From NCBI GenBank assembly GCA_964549615.1, contig CAZJVP010000101.1, forward strand, positions 1 through 64,000: DNA of 64,000 nucleotides, in the 5' to 3' direction. Of this stretch, positions 7,679 to 15,962 are shown piece by piece (within the stretch, counting starts at the first letter, position 1; each line of letters begins with the position of its first letter). Made by a program: the position numbers and the translations under genes. The stretch comes from CAYVLA01 sp964549615 [NCBI: uncultured Thermococci archaeon] (GTDB lineage: Archaea; CAYQAE01; CAYVLA01). The notes below the pieces were generated by a model, which saw nothing but the letters and a program-made list of their open reading frames with translations, was not told the origin of the DNA and ran no database searches.

Positions 7679-8037
7679 CTACTTGAGGCTCACCCCTATC
7701 AGAAGCATGACCAGATCCTCATCCCCCGTATTCTCGGTGCTGTGCTCCACGCTCCGCGGGGCGTAGGCGATCGTGCCGTTCTCCAGATGCTGGACCTCTC
7801 CGCCGATCTTCATCTGCCCCTTGCCGCTGAGCACGATGAACACCCGCTCGGCGTCGGCATGGGAGTGCGGTTGATGGCGGCCGCCGGGGGAGTAGGTCTG
7901 CACGAGCACGTAGGTCCTTTCGGCCCCCCGAGGTGGTGGCGGTCCTTCGGGCCCAGTATGTGCTGGTCCATCAGTCCGCCCGCTATCTTGAGGCCGGGCT
8001 TCTTCGGCACCTCCTCGATCTTGACCGAGTATGTCAT
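7679..8037 (-). pseudogene. Small cupin protein, frameshifted
   Basis: A single-domain cupin (about 120 residues) split between two frames. The 5' part (from the ATG at 8037) reads MTYSVKIEEVPKKPGLKIAG up to HHLGG; the 3' part reads TYVLVQTYSPGGRHQPHSH, then ERVFIVLSGKGQMKIGG and the second cupin box. The metal-binding His residues of HQPHSHADAE and the later VEHST are present. The break sits in a run of six G (minus strand, about 7929-7934); one extra G would restore a continuous frame ending at 7679. This may be a sequencing or assembly error in a homopolymer rather than decay. Cupins like this often bind small metabolites or act as sugar isomerases; it may be functionally linked to the downstream aldolase. 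Confidence 0.65.
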
Positions 8038-8194
8038 CGGATCGCCGGGGTGCGAGGCCTGGTTCACCAGAAAAAGCTAATCACCTTGGAGGGCGGGATC
8101 CGGAAGGTCCGCGGGTCCAAGTCCCTCATGCCTCCAATCCGCGAATCGTTTGGCTTAGATCCTCCCTGATGCTTCGGGCGTATAGCTTCGTGCC

Positions 8195-8500
8195 CTATTT
8201 TGAAGCGACCCCGATCATGCTCAGTTCCAGGCATCTCCTGCGGAATTCTCCGTGGGTCAGGCATATTATGTCGGCCGCGATCGAGGGCTCCAGGACACGC
8301 TCCCTAGAGTGCACGCCTTCGCAGTCGTCGCTGAGGATGAGGAGGTCGTGATCGCTGGTCTTCAAATCATTCCCTCTCAGTCTGGATCCGAAAAGTATGA
8401 CTCTGGCGCCCGGGTGGACCCTTCGCAGGGCTTTGAGGAATGAGCGGTTCTAGATTCCCATTCTCTTTGGCGACTCAAGATACCACTCCCTCTGTCCCTT
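8195..8500 (-). pseudogene. Remnant of an MNT-type nucleotidyltransferase
   Basis: On the minus strand the reading frame ending at 8195 contains FLKALRRVHPGARVILFG, then SRLRGNDLKTSDHDLLIL, a recognisable polymerase-beta-like minimal nucleotidyltransferase core (GS-x-x-x-G and D-x-D). An in-frame TAG at 8450-8452 separates it from apparently continuing upstream codons (REWYLESPKRMGI), and no ATG, GTG or TTG follows the stop before the conserved core. No HEPN partner is adjacent. I read it as a decayed solitary antitoxin-like gene; an unrecognised start cannot be wholly excluded. Confidence 0.5.
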
Positions 8501-8674
8501 CCAGCATGGGCTCCGTGTTGGTCTCGTCGCATAACTCGCACGGCGGGCCGTCCGGAGCACCGGGTTGGCGCGACGCTCTTGAATGCTTTCTGGGCACAGA
8601 TTCGGCCCAGAAGATGGGTCGCGACACGATATCTATTTCTTGCCCGTCCGTCTGGAAGACCCCGGGCTGTAGCT

Positions 8675-9928
8675 TTGCCGGGCGGTAAGACCCTCATAGC
8701 GGCCTTCCTGGCCATCGCGCTTCTGCAAACGGCAACCGGAGCTGAAAGGATCCGGGTCCTCCTCATAGGGCAGGTGACCCCCGAGCACTGTCCCGCACCC
8801 ATCTGGTTCGATTCGGAGCCCATGGTCGAGTACTCCCTTGTGCCGACCAAGTACTACAACGTGATGACCCTTGCCGAGGCCCAGCGGTTCGTCAGGCTTT
8901 ACCTTCCCCGCTCCCGTGAGGACATGGCCAAGGAGAGGTTCTTCATGTTCATCAATCCCTACTTTGAGCCCATGACCGTGGCACAGATAGACAACATGCG
9001 CTACGCCATGGTCGAAATGGGATCAGGAGGATTCCAGACGCTGGGGGGCATAACGATCGACTGGGCCGCGGTGAACTGGCCGTGGGTCCAGTCGTCCCTC
9101 GCGCCCATCTTCCCCAACGATCCGAACGCCTACGATGTCTGGGAGAAGCATAAGTCTACGGGCAACCAGCCCTATAAGGTTGAGGTAAACCGCGACCCGG
9201 CCCTTGCGCCGGTGCTGAAGATGTTCATCCCGCTTGGCATCGAGGAGGTGCGGGGCTACTGGACGATCGTCCTGATAGTTCCCCAGGAGGGCGCCACGGT
9301 GTGGGGCAGGGCAAGGGGGGCTTACACCCAGTTCTCCAGGAACCCGCCAGTAGCATGGCTGCTTTCTTGGAGGTACGGGAAGGCAATGACTTGGTCGGTG
9401 GCCGACGACCTGGACTGTCCCTGGTGGGGAAACACCTACTATCCTTCCGATCAGGAGTACGGCTTGGACATAATGATGAACATCATCCTCCACTCCCTGG
9501 GCAAACCGCTTCCGGAGGACATCGCCCTCGTGAGCGCCGTGAGGAACGACTTCGAGCGGTACGGTGCTAGGACCTCCACGATATCGGCCTTCCTGGACTT
9601 CGCGGAAAGGTTCGGCGCTGATCCCAGAAGGATCGTGGAGACGAAGAGCCGCATCGACGCTATGATGGATGAGGGTAAGCGGCTGTACCTGGATGGCCTC
9701 TACCAGGATGCCCTGGACAAATCGGAAGAGGCCCACGCCGCCCTGGAGGAGCTTGAGCTGAAAGCCATGAGGCTCAAGGACGAAGCCTTGATGTGGGTCT
9801 ACATGATCGAGTGGGCCGCGGTCACTGGGACCTGCATGATCACGGGCTACGTTCTCTACGCCCTCATGCTCAGGAGAAGGCTGTATCGCGAGGTCAGCGT
9901 TACGCGTGTGTACACCTCGCAGGTCTGA
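8675..9928 (+). CDS. Membrane-anchored amidotransferase-fold protein, family member P1
   Basis: First of five related proteins in the window. Order: signal peptide (MPGGKTLIAAFLAIALLQ), an extracytoplasmic Rossmann-like domain starting ERIRVLLIGQ and containing the family motif RLYLPRS, a helical stalk (about residues 300-385), one transmembrane helix, and a short cationic tail RRRLYREVSVTR. The junction KDEALMWVYMIEW is conserved in all complete members. The N-terminal domain resembles the ThuA / beta-galactosidase trimerisation (class I amidotransferase) fold but I see no catalytic Cys-His-Glu triad. TTG at 8675 is chosen for the signal peptide; a TATA-like TATCTATTT (about 8628-8636) gives a short leader. 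Function unknown; an extracellular recognition or sugar-related role is inferred from the glycosidase neighbours of P4 and P5. Confidence 0.7.
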   Translation: MPGGKTLIAAFLAIALLQTATGAERIRVLLIGQVTPEHCPAPIWFDSEPMVEYSLVPTKYYNVMTLAEAQRFVRLYLPRSREDMAKERFFMFINPYFEPMTVAQIDNMRYAMVEMGSGGFQTLGGITIDWAAVNWPWVQSSLAPIFPNDPNAYDVWEKHKSTGNQPYKVEVNRDPALAPVLKMFIPLGIEEVRGYWTIVLIVPQEGATVWGRARGAYTQFSRNPPVAWLLSWRYGKAMTWSVADDLDCPWWGNTYYPSDQEYGLDIMMNIILHSLGKPLPEDIALVSAVRNDFERYGARTSTISAFLDFAERFGADPRRIVETKSRIDAMMDEGKRLYLDGLYQDALDKSEEAHAALEELELKAMRLKDEALMWVYMIEWAAVTGTCMITGYVLYALMLRRRLYREVSVTRVYTSQV

Positions 9929-10117
9929 GGTCTGCTTGGCATTCCTCCGCTTGAGGCGCAGAAGATGCCCCTGGGAATATCCACATAGCGCTGCTTCCCT
10001 CAGGACCGGCCATCCTAGGCGCTATGCGAAACTTGCACGTCCACGACGTCTTTTGCGTGATATCTTTATAATGGGCCGCGAACCTGTACCTGGCAAGATT
10101 GCTCACAGGGGAGAACG

Positions 10118-10423
10118 ATGTCGGCGGACGCCTCCTTCGAGACGGATGCAAAGGAAAGGTCCGCGAGGCCAGGGGCGGGAGTAAATCCCGCAATGAAGGA
10201 AGCTATGAGGGCCGGATGGAGGAGCCAATGGGCCGCGGAGAAGTCTCTGAGGGACAGGGGGTACGTCTGCGCTAGGTGCTCGTACTTCAAGTTGGACTCG
10301 AGCCACCCGCTGTCCAAGACATTTCCCGACCTTGGGATCTGCGAGAGGACGGGTTACCACAGATTCGGTTCGGCCTCCTGCAACGCGGGGAGATGGGAGG
10401 GCAGGAGCAGGCCGGACGTCTAG
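10118..10423 (+). CDS. Small cysteine-motif protein, possibly metal binding
   Basis: A 101-residue soluble protein I do not recognise. The C-terminal half holds CARCSYFKLD, then LGICERTGYHRF and SASC: four cysteines plus histidines spaced C-x2-C ... C ... C, suggesting a zinc or iron-sulfur site. The N-terminal half is charged and helical. The start is well supported: TATA ATCTTTATAATG (about 10060-10073), a leader of about 25 bases and a GGGGAG ribosome-binding site six bases before the ATG. It lies directly upstream of nucS but with separate promoters. Confidence 0.6.
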   Translation: MSADASFETDAKERSARPGAGVNPAMKEAMRAGWRSQWAAEKSLRDRGYVCARCSYFKLDSSHPLSKTFPDLGICERTGYHRFGSASCNAGRWEGRSRPDV

Positions 10424-10495
10424 GTCCGAACGGCCGCCGCCCCGGTCGCCGGGTTGATATTTTAAGTGCCGGCGTCTCTTGCATACCGATCCTCA

Positions 10496-11242
10496 GTGTC
10501 GGCCGATGCGCGGGCGGAACTCGCCAAGTCCATCGCCTTCGCGATGGCTCACGGCCAAACCATCTTCTTGGTGTGCGAGTGCGAGATTCGCTACCAAGGG
10601 AGAGCAAGATCCCACCTCGGGCGCGGAGAGAGGATGATAATCCTCAAAGAGGACGGCACCCTCATAGTGCACCAGAAGCGCGGGCGGGAGCCCGTGAACT
10701 GGATGCCCCCCAGAACCAAGACGGAGCTCGTCGAGACGAACGGAACGCTGCGGCTGGTGTGCCGCAAGCAGCGCGAACGCGAGAGGATGGAGATCGACAT
10801 CTTCTCGGTGAAAAGCTTTCAGTCCTTTCACTTGGAGGACTTCTCCCGGTTGGACGTCTACGGCACCGAGAGGGATTATGTGAGAGAGCTCATCAAGAAT
10901 CCTTCGATCATCGAGAAGGGCTTCAAGCTGTCCAAGAACGAGCGTGTCACGGTCGCGGGGAGCATAGACATCAGCGGCGTTGACTCCGAGGGCAAACCCG
11001 TCGTCGTGGAGGTTAAACGGTCCAAGGCCACTCCGCATGACGTGGTTCAACTGAAGCGTTACGTCGATTCGGTGAAAAAGAAGACCAACCAACCCGTCAG
11101 GGGGATACTCGTCTGCCCCTCTTCCTCAAGCAAGGCCCGTAGGCTTATCCTCGAGTATGGCCTTGAGATCAAGAAGGTGGACCCGTTGAGGCTGGAGCGG
11201 GGGCGCGGCCGGGCGGACCTGACCAGGTTCATTTCCAACTAG
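10496..11242 (+). CDS. nucS: Mismatch-specific endonuclease NucS/EndoMS
   Basis: Dimeric endonuclease that cuts both strands at mismatches or branched DNA, the non-canonical mismatch repair enzyme of many archaea and actinobacteria. The 248-residue protein has the N-terminal beta-sandwich (ERMIILKEDGTLIVHQKRG, then EPVNWMPP) and the C-terminal RecB-like PD-(D/E)xK nuclease domain with GSIDISGVDSEGKPVVVEVK and QLKRYVD. The GTG at 10496 is chosen because GATATTTTAAG (about 10456-10466) is the promoter, ruling out the in-frame GTG at 10466. The last four bases overlap the end of the convergent hisC gene. Confidence 0.93.
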   Translation: MSADARAELAKSIAFAMAHGQTIFLVCECEIRYQGRARSHLGRGERMIILKEDGTLIVHQKRGREPVNWMPPRTKTELVETNGTLRLVCRKQRERERMEIDIFSVKSFQSFHLEDFSRLDVYGTERDYVRELIKNPSIIEKGFKLSKNERVTVAGSIDISGVDSEGKPVVVEVKRSKATPHDVVQLKRYVDSVKKKTNQPVRGILVCPSSSSKARRLILEYGLEIKKVDPLRLERGRGRADLTRFISN

Positions 11243-12324
11243 GAAACGATCTCCGCCACAGCGGAAAGGAAGGACGCGTTCTGCTCCTCGGTTCCAACCG
11301 TCACCCTCACGTGTTGAGGAAGCCCGAAGCTTGAGCAGTCTCTCACCGCGAAGCCCTTCCGCAGGAGGGCCTCTGTGAACTCCGTGGCCGTGAAGCCGGC
11401 TTGCCCCACAGGGACGAGCAGAAAGTTCGCCTCGGATGGCACACACTCGAGCCCCAGCCTAGCGAGCCCCTCCGCTAGGAAGCGTCTTCCATTCCTTATC
11501 CTCTGGACCGACCTTTGCATGTAGGTTTGGTCGGACAGAGCGGCCACAGCTGCGGCCTGTGCAACCGAGCTGGCGTTGAAGGGCATCCTGACAAGGTCAA
11601 GGTAGCGCACTACGTGGGCGGGTGCCACAGCGTACCCGATCCGCAAGCCAGCCAAGCCGTAGGCCTTTGAGAAGGTTCGCACCACGGCCGCGTCCAACCC
11701 TTCGCGGATCACGTGCTTGTACGGCGAGGCATAGTTCTCGGAGAATTCGGCGTAGGCCTCGTCAACCACGAGAAAGATGCCCCTGTCGGTTGCATAGGCG
11801 ATGAGTTCCGCGAGCTGGTCCTCCGTGAGGATCGACCCGGTCGGATTGTTGGGCGTGCAGACCAGCATCATGCGCGTTCTAGAGTCGCACGCCTCCTTCA
11901 GTCCTCGGACGTTTATCTTCAGATCAGGAAGATCGCTCACCAGGCGGCGCTCTGCGCCCAGGGCCCGCGCGATCGCGTCGTAGGTAGAGAAGCTGGAGTG
12001 TGTGACGAGGTTGTCCCCCTCAGAAAGGTAGAGTTTGCCGAGGTTGTCTAGGACATCATCCGAGCCGTTGCCCACGAATATGCACTCGGGCCCCACCTCG
12101 AGGATCTCCGCCAGCTTAGACCTAAGGGTTCTGGCCTCCTTGTCCGGGTAGAGATTCACCCTCTCCGCGACGGCCCTTATGGCCTCGACAGCCTTGGGCG
12201 AGGGCCCGTACGGATTCTCGTTGGAGGACATCTTGGTGATGGGTCTGCCTACGTCGTGGCTTGAGATGCCCGGTGCGTAGGGCTTTATGCCCAGCACCGA
12301 CTTCTTGACCGCGATCCTCGCCAT
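11239..12324 (-). CDS. hisC: Histidinol-phosphate aminotransferase
   Basis: PLP-dependent fold-type I aminotransferase, 361 residues. It converts imidazole-acetol phosphate to histidinol phosphate in histidine synthesis. Features: SSNENPYGPSP, NLYPD, GNGSDDVLD, TPNNPTGS, VVDEAYAEF and the PLP-Lys in RTFSKAYGLAGLRIGY. The C-terminal Arg for substrate phosphate or carboxylate is in HVRVTVGT. No other his genes are adjacent, so a broader aromatic or phosphono-aminotransferase role is possible. ATG at 12324; an AT-rich element (about 12358-12369) lies upstream. Confidence 0.87.
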   Translation of the reverse strand: MARIAVKKSVLGIKPYAPGISSHDVGRPITKMSSNENPYGPSPKAVEAIRAVAERVNLYPDKEARTLRSKLAEILEVGPECIFVGNGSDDVLDNLGKLYLSEGDNLVTHSSFSTYDAIARALGAERRLVSDLPDLKINVRGLKEACDSRTRMMLVCTPNNPTGSILTEDQLAELIAYATDRGIFLVVDEAYAEFSENYASPYKHVIREGLDAAVVRTFSKAYGLAGLRIGYAVAPAHVVRYLDLVRMPFNASSVAQAAAVAALSDQTYMQRSVQRIRNGRRFLAEGLARLGLECVPSEANFLLVPVGQAGFTATEFTEALLRKGFAVRDCSSFGLPQHVRVTVGTEEQNASFLSAVAEIVS

Positions 12325-12398
12325 CCTGCCTACCCGAATGCTCCGGGGGCGGCTGGCATATGAAATATGTTAGCGCGACGGACCCCTCGCGATGCCCG

Positions 12399-12860
12399 TT
12401 ATCTGCCGAGCTTGGCGATCATCGACACCTCGACGGGGCTGTCGTCGGGGAGCTCGCTGACCCCCACGGCCACCCTTGAATGCTGTCCTGCCTCCCCAAA
12501 GGCCTGGAGGATCAGATCGGATGCCCCGTTGAGGACTTTGGGCTGTTCGTTGAAGCCGTCCGCGCTGTTCACGTAACCCTCAATTTTGACGATTCTCTCG
12601 ATCCGGTCCAGATCCTTGATCGCGGCCTTAAGACAGGCGAGGCAGTTGACCGCGCAGATGCGAGCGGCCTCGTAGCCCTGTTGAACCGTGAGCTCTCTGC
12701 CGACCTTCCCCCTGTATCTCAGGATTCCGCCGACGGTCGCCTTCTCCCCCGAGACGAAGACGAAGGGAGAGGCCACGACGGCCGGCACGTAGGCGCCGAG
12801 GGGCTTCGGAGGTTGCGGAAGATCTATGCCGAGCTTCTTGAGCCTCTTCTCAACGATCAT
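12399..12860 (-). CDS. RidA-family (YjgF/YER057c) protein
   Basis: A 153-residue member of the RidA family, which hydrolyses reactive enamine/imine intermediates released by PLP enzymes. It shows LGAYVPAVVASPFVFVSG, GKVGRELTVQQGYEAAR and the segment RIVKIEGYVNS, where trimeric family members place their active-site Arg. Slightly longer than classical RidA (about 130), as in the TIGR00004-related long subgroup. It is immediately upstream of hisC in the same orientation, which fits a role in clearing aminotransferase by-products. ATG at 12860; AAATATGTG (about 12886-12894) is the likely TATA element. Confidence 0.85.
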   Translation of the reverse strand: MIVEKRLKKLGIDLPQPPKPLGAYVPAVVASPFVFVSGEKATVGGILRYRGKVGRELTVQQGYEAARICAVNCLACLKAAIKDLDRIERIVKIEGYVNSADGFNEQPKVLNGASDLILQAFGEAGQHSRVAVGVSELPDDSPVEVSMIAKLGR

Positions 12861-13009
12861 GCGATGACTAACTTCGAGCGCACGGAAATATGTGTTTCGA
12901 TCTTGATATGGAATCTTGGGTGAAAGCTCGACCTGCGTCGGTTGGCGGGACGGGCGCACCGCGGTCACGTTCAAAAGAGAAATAAGGCGATTTCCCAAAG
13001 CGGCGGACG

Positions 13010-13834
13010 GTGTGTCTGGTGCGCTTTGGAAGGGTCCTGGTCCCGGTCGATGGTTCCAAGTCCTCTTTTCAGTCCTTGGAGATGGCCGCGACCCTGTCCA
13101 AACGTATGGCGTCAGAAGCGACGGTCATCCACGTCATTCCCGAGTCCGCCGTTGCCCCTGCGGAAGGCGAGCCGCGGGCGATCGGGAAGGAAGTCGTTTC
13201 GCACTTGGAGCAAAATGCCGAGTCGATCATATCCAGCGCACGGTCGCTCTTTGCGGAGGAAGGGCTTGAGGTCAAGTCCGACGTCCTCAGGTACCGGGAC
13301 CCTTCCAACGCGATCCTGGAATTCGCCGAGGATGGGGCGTACGACCTGGTGATCATGGGCAACGGCGAGGACGACCGATGGGAGCTGGACAGCGTTGGGC
13401 GGGTTGCGGAGAAGGTCACGAAGACCTGGAAGGGATCCGTTCTGGTCGTCAAGAAGACCTGCGGGCTTTCGAGGATATCGGTCGTGATTGGCAGCGAAGG
13501 GGAAACCGGGGTTCTCGAGCTGGCGGCAGATCTTGCGAGGAGTTTCGGCTCCCAGTTAAAGGTGATCTCGGCCCCGAGAGACGGAAAGGCCGCGGCGGAT
13601 TCCGCCCTCGAGGTGCAGCTGAGGAAGGCAAGGGAGTTGGGCCTTGCCCCGCAGGGCGAGGCGATGCCAAGGAGGGACGTCAAGCAGCTGAACAGGATGC
13701 TCTCGGCCGATCTAACCCAGCTTGCCATCCTCCAGAAGCCGACCCCGGGGATCCTGGGACGCTTTCTCCGCGAAGGGGGGTGGGCCTACAGGGTCCTCTT
13801 GAGCTGCCCGTGTTCCGTGATGCTGAAGGCCTGA
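13010..13834 (+). CDS. Tandem universal stress protein (UspA-like)
   Basis: 274 residues comprising two UspA-type alpha/beta domains. Domain 1 (about 1-150) has RVLVPVDGSKSS at the start and DLVIMGNGEDD, then GRVAEKV and GSVLVVKK at the end; the nucleotide-binding G-x2-G-x9-G(S/T) pattern is only partly kept. Domain 2 (about 155-274) is more divergent and ends RVLLSCPCSVMLKA. Role in archaea is unknown beyond stress-related nucleotide binding. The GTG at 13010 (or 13019) follows GAGAAATAAGG (about 12976-12986) by about 28 bases, leaderless. It is the first gene of an apparent operon with cofE, a SAM hydrolase, nadM and an oxidoreductase. Confidence 0.82.
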   Translation: MCLVRFGRVLVPVDGSKSSFQSLEMAATLSKRMASEATVIHVIPESAVAPAEGEPRAIGKEVVSHLEQNAESIISSARSLFAEEGLEVKSDVLRYRDPSNAILEFAEDGAYDLVIMGNGEDDRWELDSVGRVAEKVTKTWKGSVLVVKKTCGLSRISVVIGSEGETGVLELAADLARSFGSQLKVISAPRDGKAAADSALEVQLRKARELGLAPQGEAMPRRDVKQLNRMLSADLTQLAILQKPTPGILGRFLREGGWAYRVLLSCPCSVMLKA

Positions 13835-13852
13835 GAAAAGGGATGTGCGCCC

Positions 13853-14629
13853 ATGTCCCAACCGGTTCTGACGGTCATCGGCTTGCCCGGACTGCCATTG
13901 GTTAGGAAGGGTGACGACCTTGGATGCCTGATTCATGAGGCGGCGGTAAGATCCAGGACTCAGCTGCTGGACGGCGACATCCTCGTCGTGTCGGAGACCG
14001 TCGTCTCTCGCGCCGAGGGAAGCGTGGTCAGGCTGGACGATGTCGTTCCTTCAGCCGCCGCACTCAAGTACGCCACCATCACGGGCAAGGACCCCCGGGT
14101 TGTCGAGGTCGTGCTAAGGCAGTCCCGCAGGGTGGTGTTGGCTCGGCGGGGTTTCATGGTGTGTGAGACGCTGAAGGGTTTCGTGTGCGCAAACGCAGGG
14201 GTCGACGCCTCAAACAACGAGGCTGGGTATGTCTCAACCCTTCCCGAGGATCCGGATCGGTCCGCGCGCTCCATAGCCGCCTCCATCAAGGCCCGTTGCG
14301 GGGTGGATGTCGCGGTGATAATATCGGATTCGGAGGGAAGGCCATTCAGGAAGGGGGCAATCGGGGTCGCCGTCGGGGTGTGGGGGATATCCCCCATACG
14401 CTCGTTCATCGGCATCCCGGATCTTTTCGGCCGAAAGCTTGAGACCACCCTCGTGTGCACGGCGGATATGGTGTGCAGCGCGGCGGCGCTCATCATGGGC
14501 GAGGCCGCTGAGGGCCTGCCCGTCGTCATCGTCAGGGGGCTAAAGTACGAGAGGGAGGGGAAGATAAGCGACGTTCTGTACGAGGAGGACGCGTTCATGC
14601 AGGAGCTTGAGGGGAGGCGCATCGATTGA
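13853..14629 (+). CDS. cofE: Coenzyme F420-0:L-glutamate ligase
   Basis: Adds glutamates to F420-0 using GTP, the last step of coenzyme F420 synthesis; 258 residues. Family features: LVVSETVVSRAEG, CETLKGFVCANAGVDASN, VIISDSEGRPFRKGAIGVA and IGIPDLFGR. It implies that the organism makes the deazaflavin cofactor F420. ATG at 13853; 18 bases after the UspA-like gene. Its stop overlaps the TTG start of the next gene by four bases (TTGA). Confidence 0.93.
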   Translation: MSQPVLTVIGLPGLPLVRKGDDLGCLIHEAAVRSRTQLLDGDILVVSETVVSRAEGSVVRLDDVVPSAAALKYATITGKDPRVVEVVLRQSRRVVLARRGFMVCETLKGFVCANAGVDASNNEAGYVSTLPEDPDRSARSIAASIKARCGVDVAVIISDSEGRPFRKGAIGVAVGVWGISPIRSFIGIPDLFGRKLETTLVCTADMVCSAAALIMGEAAEGLPVVIVRGLKYEREGKISDVLYEEDAFMQELEGRRID

Positions 14630-15408
14630 TCACCCTGACCACCGACTTTGATCCCGTGTACGTGGCCCAGATGAAGGGCGCGATTCTGGAGCTCAACCCG
14701 AACGCCACGATCGTCGACATCTCACACGACGTTGGGCGGTTCAATATTAGGAAGGCCAGCTTCGTATTGATGTGCGCGGCCCGGGCCTTCCCGGGAAACG
14801 CGGTGCACGTCTGCGTCGTGGACCCTGGCGTTGGAACCTCGAGGAGAGGCCTAATCGTGATTGCCCAGCGGGGGCGTTTCGTGGGACCCGACAACGGGGT
14901 TTTCACCTTGGCCCTGAGAGGCGGTGGATATACGAGCTACGCGATCGACCCGAGGCTCGTCGAGGAGAGGACCCAGCGTTCGATCTCGAACACCTTCCAC
15001 GGCCGGGACATATTCGCCCCCGTCGCCGCACTTCTCGATATGGGGCAGGCCCCCGACGAACTGGGCAGGCGGGTCGATGGCATCCAGACCATCAAGGTAG
15101 CCCCGCCCGCCGAGACCACGAACGGCGCTAGGGGTGAGGTGATCTTCGTCGACGGCTTCGGAAACGTGGTCACGAACATCTCGGAGGAGCTCCTACGGGC
15201 GCCCCCAGGGACCAGGCTGAGGCTCATCATGGGAGGAAAGACTTTTCCGTCGCTTGCGGCGTCTTGCTACGCCGACGGTGAGCCCGGGCAGCTGATCGTG
15301 ATCGTCGGGAGCCAGCAGACCTACGAGATCGCGATCAACCAGGGGAACGCGTCCTCGGTCATCGGCGGAACGGAGGGTCAGGAAGTCCTGATAGTCCGGG
15401 AGGGCTGA
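14626..15408 (+). CDS. S-adenosyl-L-methionine hydrolase (adenosine-forming), DUF62 family
   Basis: 260-residue SAM hydroxide adenosyltransferase; the family hydrolyses SAM to adenosine and methionine. Features: LTTDFDPVYVAQMKGAI, DISHDV near residue 40, VHVCVVDPGVGTSRR, VGPDNGVFT, NTFHGRDIFAPVAA and DGFGNVVTNI. The usual TDFG is TDFD here. TTG start at 14626 overlaps the cofE stop. Archaeal DUF62 genes are common next to cofactor and NAD genes; the biological purpose of the reaction is unsettled. Confidence 0.88.
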   Translation: MITLTTDFDPVYVAQMKGAILELNPNATIVDISHDVGRFNIRKASFVLMCAARAFPGNAVHVCVVDPGVGTSRRGLIVIAQRGRFVGPDNGVFTLALRGGGYTSYAIDPRLVEERTQRSISNTFHGRDIFAPVAALLDMGQAPDELGRRVDGIQTIKVAPPAETTNGARGEVIFVDGFGNVVTNISEELLRAPPGTRLRLIMGGKTFPSLAASCYADGEPGQLIVIVGSQQTYEIAINQGNASSVIGGTEGQEVLIVREG

Positions 15409-15411
15409 CGT

Positions 15412-15948
15412 TTGACCACGGGCCTGTACATAGGGAGGTTCCAGCCCGTCCACAAGGGACACATCCTTAGCATAAAGAGCATCTTGGAGCAGGTCGACGA
15501 TCTGGCGGTTGTTGTGGGCAGCGCCCTGAACTCCTATTCGCTGGAGAACCCTTTCACAGCCGGCGAGAGGATCAAGATGCTTCGGGACGCATTCGTCGAG
15601 GCGGGCATCCCGCTCTCCAGGGTCATCATCCTCGCCGTTCCGGACACCCTTCCCCCGAACTACCACTCCATTTACGTCTCCCAGGTGGAAACCTACTGCC
15701 CCCGCTTCGACGTGGTATTTACCCATAATCCGCTTGTGAAGACGCTTTTCCAGAAGGCAGGCTACGATGTGAGGGAGCACGAAACATTCGATCGAGACAG
15801 GTACTGCGGGACGACGATCAGGGAACGAATGCTGAACGGCAAGGATTGGAAGGAGTTGGTTCCGCCGAGCGTGGCGAGGTATATTGAGGAATTGGACGGC
15901 GTTGGGAGGCTGAAGCAGCTCTCGGCCTCCGACAAGCCACAGCCCTAG
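15412..15948 (+). CDS. nadM: Nicotinamide-nucleotide adenylyltransferase (archaeal NadM type)
   Basis: Makes NAD+ from NMN and ATP; 178 residues, the usual archaeal size. Nucleotidyltransferase motifs: GRFQPVHKGH at the N-terminus and CGTTIRERM (ISGTxIR equivalent) near the C-terminus; also NPFTAGERIKM and VFTHNPLVKTLF. TTG start at 15412, three bases after the SAM hydrolase stop, so part of the same operon. Confidence 0.93.
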   Translation: MTTGLYIGRFQPVHKGHILSIKSILEQVDDLAVVVGSALNSYSLENPFTAGERIKMLRDAFVEAGIPLSRVIILAVPDTLPPNYHSIYVSQVETYCPRFDVVFTHNPLVKTLFQKAGYDVREHETFDRDRYCGTTIRERMLNGKDWKELVPPSVARYIEELDGVGRLKQLSASDKPQP

Positions 15949-15962
15949 AGGAGGTCTGGATC

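Noticed and set aside
10276-10983. 235-codon plus-strand frame overlapping the Cys-motif gene and nucS
   Set aside because: Low-complexity out-of-frame shadow of nucS.
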